Below are positions 62,601 through 64,000 of a stretch of 64,000 nucleotides of DNA, piece by piece. A program made the translations under genes and the position numbers. Position 1 is the stretch's first letter. Each line of letters opens with the position of its first letter. The notes beneath the pieces were generated by a model. The model did not search any database. It was not told the origin of the DNA and saw only the letters and a list, made by a program, of their open reading frames with translations. Source of the DNA: Venturia oleaginea (taxonomy: Eukaryota; Ascomycota; Dothideomycetes; Venturiales; Venturiaceae). Where the stretch lies: NCBI GenBank assembly GCA_013176395.1, contig JABMLP010000023.1:930001-994000 (forward strand). Reading direction: 5' to 3'.

Positions 62601-63594
62601 CGAATACGCCTTACTCTTTCTCCAACACGTCTACCGCCTCCACGGCTTACCTCGAAGCATTATCTCCGACCGAGGATCCCAATTCGTTGCTATCCTCTGG
62701 AAAGTACTCTGCAAACGCCTCGGAATCCGAATCCGCCTCTCTACCAGTTTCCACCCCGAGACAGATGGCGGGACCGAGCGAGCGAATGCCCAAGTCGAAA
62801 TCTACATCCGTGCTTACTGCAATTATCAACAAGATGATTGGGACGAATGGTTACCACTCTGCGAATTCGTGATCAACAACACACTCTCCAATGCAACAAA
62901 ACTCACACCATTTTTTGCCGCCTACGGCTACGATCCACGCTCCGGATTGGAAGCGCCAATTCAACCAGACCGTAACGCCTCTCGCCACGAAATTACCGAG
63001 ACACGAAAAGCTAATTCCATGGCTGACTTCATGGCAAACCTTGAGAAGATTTGCTACAACGAGATCCGCCACGCCAGCGCTACCTACGAATATTTCAAGA
63101 ACAAACATCGGCTTGGTTCTCCAAACTACAAAGTTGGTGACTGGGTTTGGCTAAACCTCAAGAATATCAAGACCACGCGCCCATCCAAAAAGTTGGACTG
63201 CAAGTTCGCCGGCAAATTCAAGATTCTACAAGCCCTAGACCACGACGCTTACAAACTCGAGCTCCTTACTTCTATGCATTGCCATCCCGTCTTTCATACA
63301 AATCTACTGCTCCCTGCCTACCCCCCTTCCGACAGGATGTTTCCAAACCAGAATGACTCGCAACCTCCTCCCGTCGATGTTGAAGAAAACGATGGAATCT
63401 ATACCCTGGATGAAGTCGTTGATTCACGATTCAACAAAGCTACGAAGAGATTTGACTACAAGGTTAAATGGGAAGGCTATTACTTACCGACATGGGAACC
63501 CCTTCAATTCTTGCACAACGCAAAGAGCGCGGTTGATGAATTTCACCAGAGATATCCAAGAAAATCAAAACCAACCGGGTACAGGCCTGGTTAG
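59614..63594 (+). CDS. Chromovirus pol polyprotein (protease, RT, RNase H, integrase, chromodomain)
   Basis: An uninterrupted 1326-codon frame, counted from TTG 59614; expression is expected as a gag-pol fusion. The protease region (about 40-160) reads TDFFATGSFID where related elements have D-S-G-A-T-G. RT has FCVDYRKLNAITRKN, IDIISAFNALRV and YLDDILIY (about 431-438). RNase H begins VETDASDWVGAGVLSQ. The integrase HHCC knuckle starts near 890 and the D-D-E acids are near 955, 1018 and 1054 (MDFITD, SDRGSQF, TDGGTERAN). The chromodomain (about 1259-1310, YTLDEVVDSRFNK ... VKWEGYYLPTWEP) ends the chain and should target histone-marked chromatin. Confidence 0.93.
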   Translation: MKRRSSRHDNKSKRYVLHISSAVLGYSEKSTGEIDGPVDSRPIIVPITLNEWIKTLAVTDFFATGSFIDLDFAQSHGFPFIPLENPRRLKAFDGEQASSAPSYVTHEIHVSVRTGEHHLETTKFFVTRLGSAAAIFGTPWMNLHGVKLDFENRSIHFGTHCSKKCLQGHKGSVEYIPLPFGARAPPQETPDSPRDWKIVNSHAFQWNSKQPNAQIYAISIQDIDKFLAKKPDYKDPRPQLPKDLHDLAHAFNRKAADSLPPSRLVDHKIEIQEDKKDQLPNAPLYGMSQNELKCLRKWLEENLEKGFIRKSQSDVSSPCIFVKKPGGGLRFCVDYRKLNAITRKNRYPIPLLHETLDKLSKAKYFTKIDIISAFNALRVHPDSVPLNAFRTRFGLFESLVMNFGLCNAPATWQSYINEQLKDFLDVFCTAYLDDILIYSETLEEHKIQVRQVIERMHAAGLNIDIDKCEFYQTEVKFLGLIITDHGIRMDPDKVKTIIDWQYCTTRHDVQSFLGFANFYRRFIFNYSSTAKPLTDLLKKDKPFYFGPKQRAAFDKLQEAFISAPILAHFDPTKKCIVETDASDWVGAGVLSQIGNDGLLHPVAFFSHKFTPQECNYEIYDKELLAIIRAFEEWRGELEGTENPIEVITDHRNLEYYMSTKKLTRRQARWAEFLSQFHFEIKWRPGKDTTKPDALTRRSQDLPSNVSDPRIQHQSQVMLKPHTLDPKIRKELALQVHNLSLCPVTLRDHSSPQDFEKNPDYRDSSENDGDESLEPLNDIWNKPSNDVVAEEQTPTTPFSPPDIFIPSQDPDDEELIWDEDKFEELYARALTKDKEPREVLKKLRDGKTHHRTLRMQDCEERDGRLWYKKCLFIPQDDTLQAYILTANHDCNVAGHPGKANNFLKLRKFYYWHGMHATSDKWIPRCDACRRAKPSNLMYQGLLNTLEAPQRRWEDIQMDFITDLPATRKGGNTCLLVIVDCLTKIKHLIPCQKLPEAREYALLFLQHVYRLHGLPRSIISDRGSQFVAILWKVLCKRLGIRIRLSTSFHPETDGGTERANAQVEIYIRAYCNYQQDDWDEWLPLCEFVINNTLSNATKLTPFFAAYGYDPRSGLEAPIQPDRNASRHEITETRKANSMADFMANLEKICYNEIRHASATYEYFKNKHRLGSPNYKVGDWVWLNLKNIKTTRPSKKLDCKFAGKFKILQALDHDAYKLELLTSMHCHPVFHTNLLLPAYPPSDRMFPNQNDSQPPPVDVEENDGIYTLDEVVDSRFNKATKRFDYKVKWEGYYLPTWEPLQFLHNAKSAVDEFHQRYPRKSKPTGYRPG

Positions 63595-63678
63595 GATTCG
63601 ATCATGCTTCAAGTTTGTCAGTCACCTCGCCATATAGTTCAGTTTGAACCATTGCCCCTCGGTCTTGTTGGGGGGTAC

Positions 63679-63871
63679 TGTTATGATCGAACTATGTTGG
63701 TATTCGAATGTAGTTAAATGTGGTGGTTCTGCTCGATCAGGTCTAGCGCGAGACTGGTCGCAAGTACTTAGACTCGTCTCTACCTCTTAGTTAGCTCCTC
63801 ATCCTTACAACTTCGCACATCCCATAGAATTCAAGTCATGCTTCCAAGTCAGTCCAAGGTCAAATGTGACA
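63679..63871 (+). repeat. 3' LTR of the intact chromovirus (193 bp)
   Basis: It starts TGTTATGATCGAAC after a GGGGGGTAC purine-rich run (63670-63678) that serves as polypurine tract, and ends AAATGTGACA. Confidence 0.9.
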
Positions 63872-64000
63872 TCAAGACCCAGCGCGTTGTTTGTCCAGCC
63901 GTTCTCAGAGACTGAAAGCTTCCAATTGCGCGGTATATCTGCCTCCTCATACCACGCAGAGATGTGAACTCGTCCTTTGTAGATAATGAATGGCGGGGTC
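63872..64000 (-). mobile_element. Fragment of pogo transposon, copy 4
   Basis: On the minus strand this matches the middle of the pogo transposase (from PPFIIYKGRVHISAW to the ENGWTNNALGLEW region) and stops at the chromovirus LTR. It is in inverted orientation to copy 3 on the other side of the LTR element. The frame reads like copies 1-3 with a few substitutions. It continues beyond the window edge. Confidence 0.88.

Larger units (their letters stand above)
57767..63871 (+). mobile_element. Ty3/Gypsy chromovirus, complete, intact frames
   Basis: The element is 6.1 kb. The 5' LTR is 57767-57970 (204 bp) and the 3' LTR is 63679-63871 (193 bp), with TG...CA ends. Gag (58043-59617) and pol (59614-63594) are both open. 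The LTRs differ by about four substitutions and two small indels, including a 10-bp duplicated block in the 5' LTR. The flanks do not match: left GCAGC from pogo copy 3, right TCAAG from an inverted pogo copy 4, so no target duplication is present. Confidence 0.93.

Overview
The window looks like a piece of a filamentous ascomycete genome (Pezizomycotina; a Leotiomycetes-type fungus is my guess, not shown). The basis is short GT-AG introns of about 45-200 bp with CTAAC-like branch points, secreted cutinase, sulfatase and serine-hydrolase genes, a POD6/KIC1-type germinal-centre kinase, and fungal transposon families (Fot1/pogo, Tc1, Gypsy chromoviruses, a Tad1-like LINE).

Layout. (1) 1-3.8 kb: two head-to-head Fot1/pogo elements, both with open transposase genes. 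(2) 3.9-29.2 kb: a gene-dense host block. It holds a beta-lactamase-fold serine hydrolase (-), a CENP-U/Ame1-like kinetochore protein (-), a twin-CX9C protein (+), an uncharacterised 176-aa protein (+), a Ste20/GCK kinase (-), a DUF4048-type protein (+), a METTL25-like methyltransferase (-), SDH3 (-), a small membrane protein (+), an arylsulfatase with an in-frame stop (-) and an amino-acid permease (+). (3) 29.4-46.6 kb: a transposon island with an LTR-like remnant, a ~355-bp tandem repeat, a truncated minus-strand Gypsy element carrying a solo LTR, a decayed plus-strand Gypsy chromovirus carrying a different solo LTR, and a nearly complete LINE. (4) 46.7-52.5 kb: a second host block with an MFS permease, a cutinase and a secreted serine hydrolase. 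(5) 52.8-64.0 kb: a second nested island with a foldback element, a Tc1 element, a pogo copy with another Tc1 element inside it, an intact-looking Gypsy chromovirus, and part of a fourth pogo copy in inverted orientation.

Exon structures were assigned by hand from splice consensus, reading-frame closure and family motifs. Each multi-exon model sums to a whole number of codons. The host genes do not form an obvious pathway cluster. Several encode secreted or surface functions (cutinase, arylsulfatase, serine hydrolase, two transporters) and lie next to transposon islands. The most informative signals are in the mobile elements: a canonical -1 frameshift heptamer at a gag/pol junction, two solo LTRs whose removal restores pol reading frames, discordant flanks around the intact chromovirus, and repeated stops that fit CpA-to-TpA change at glutamine codons.
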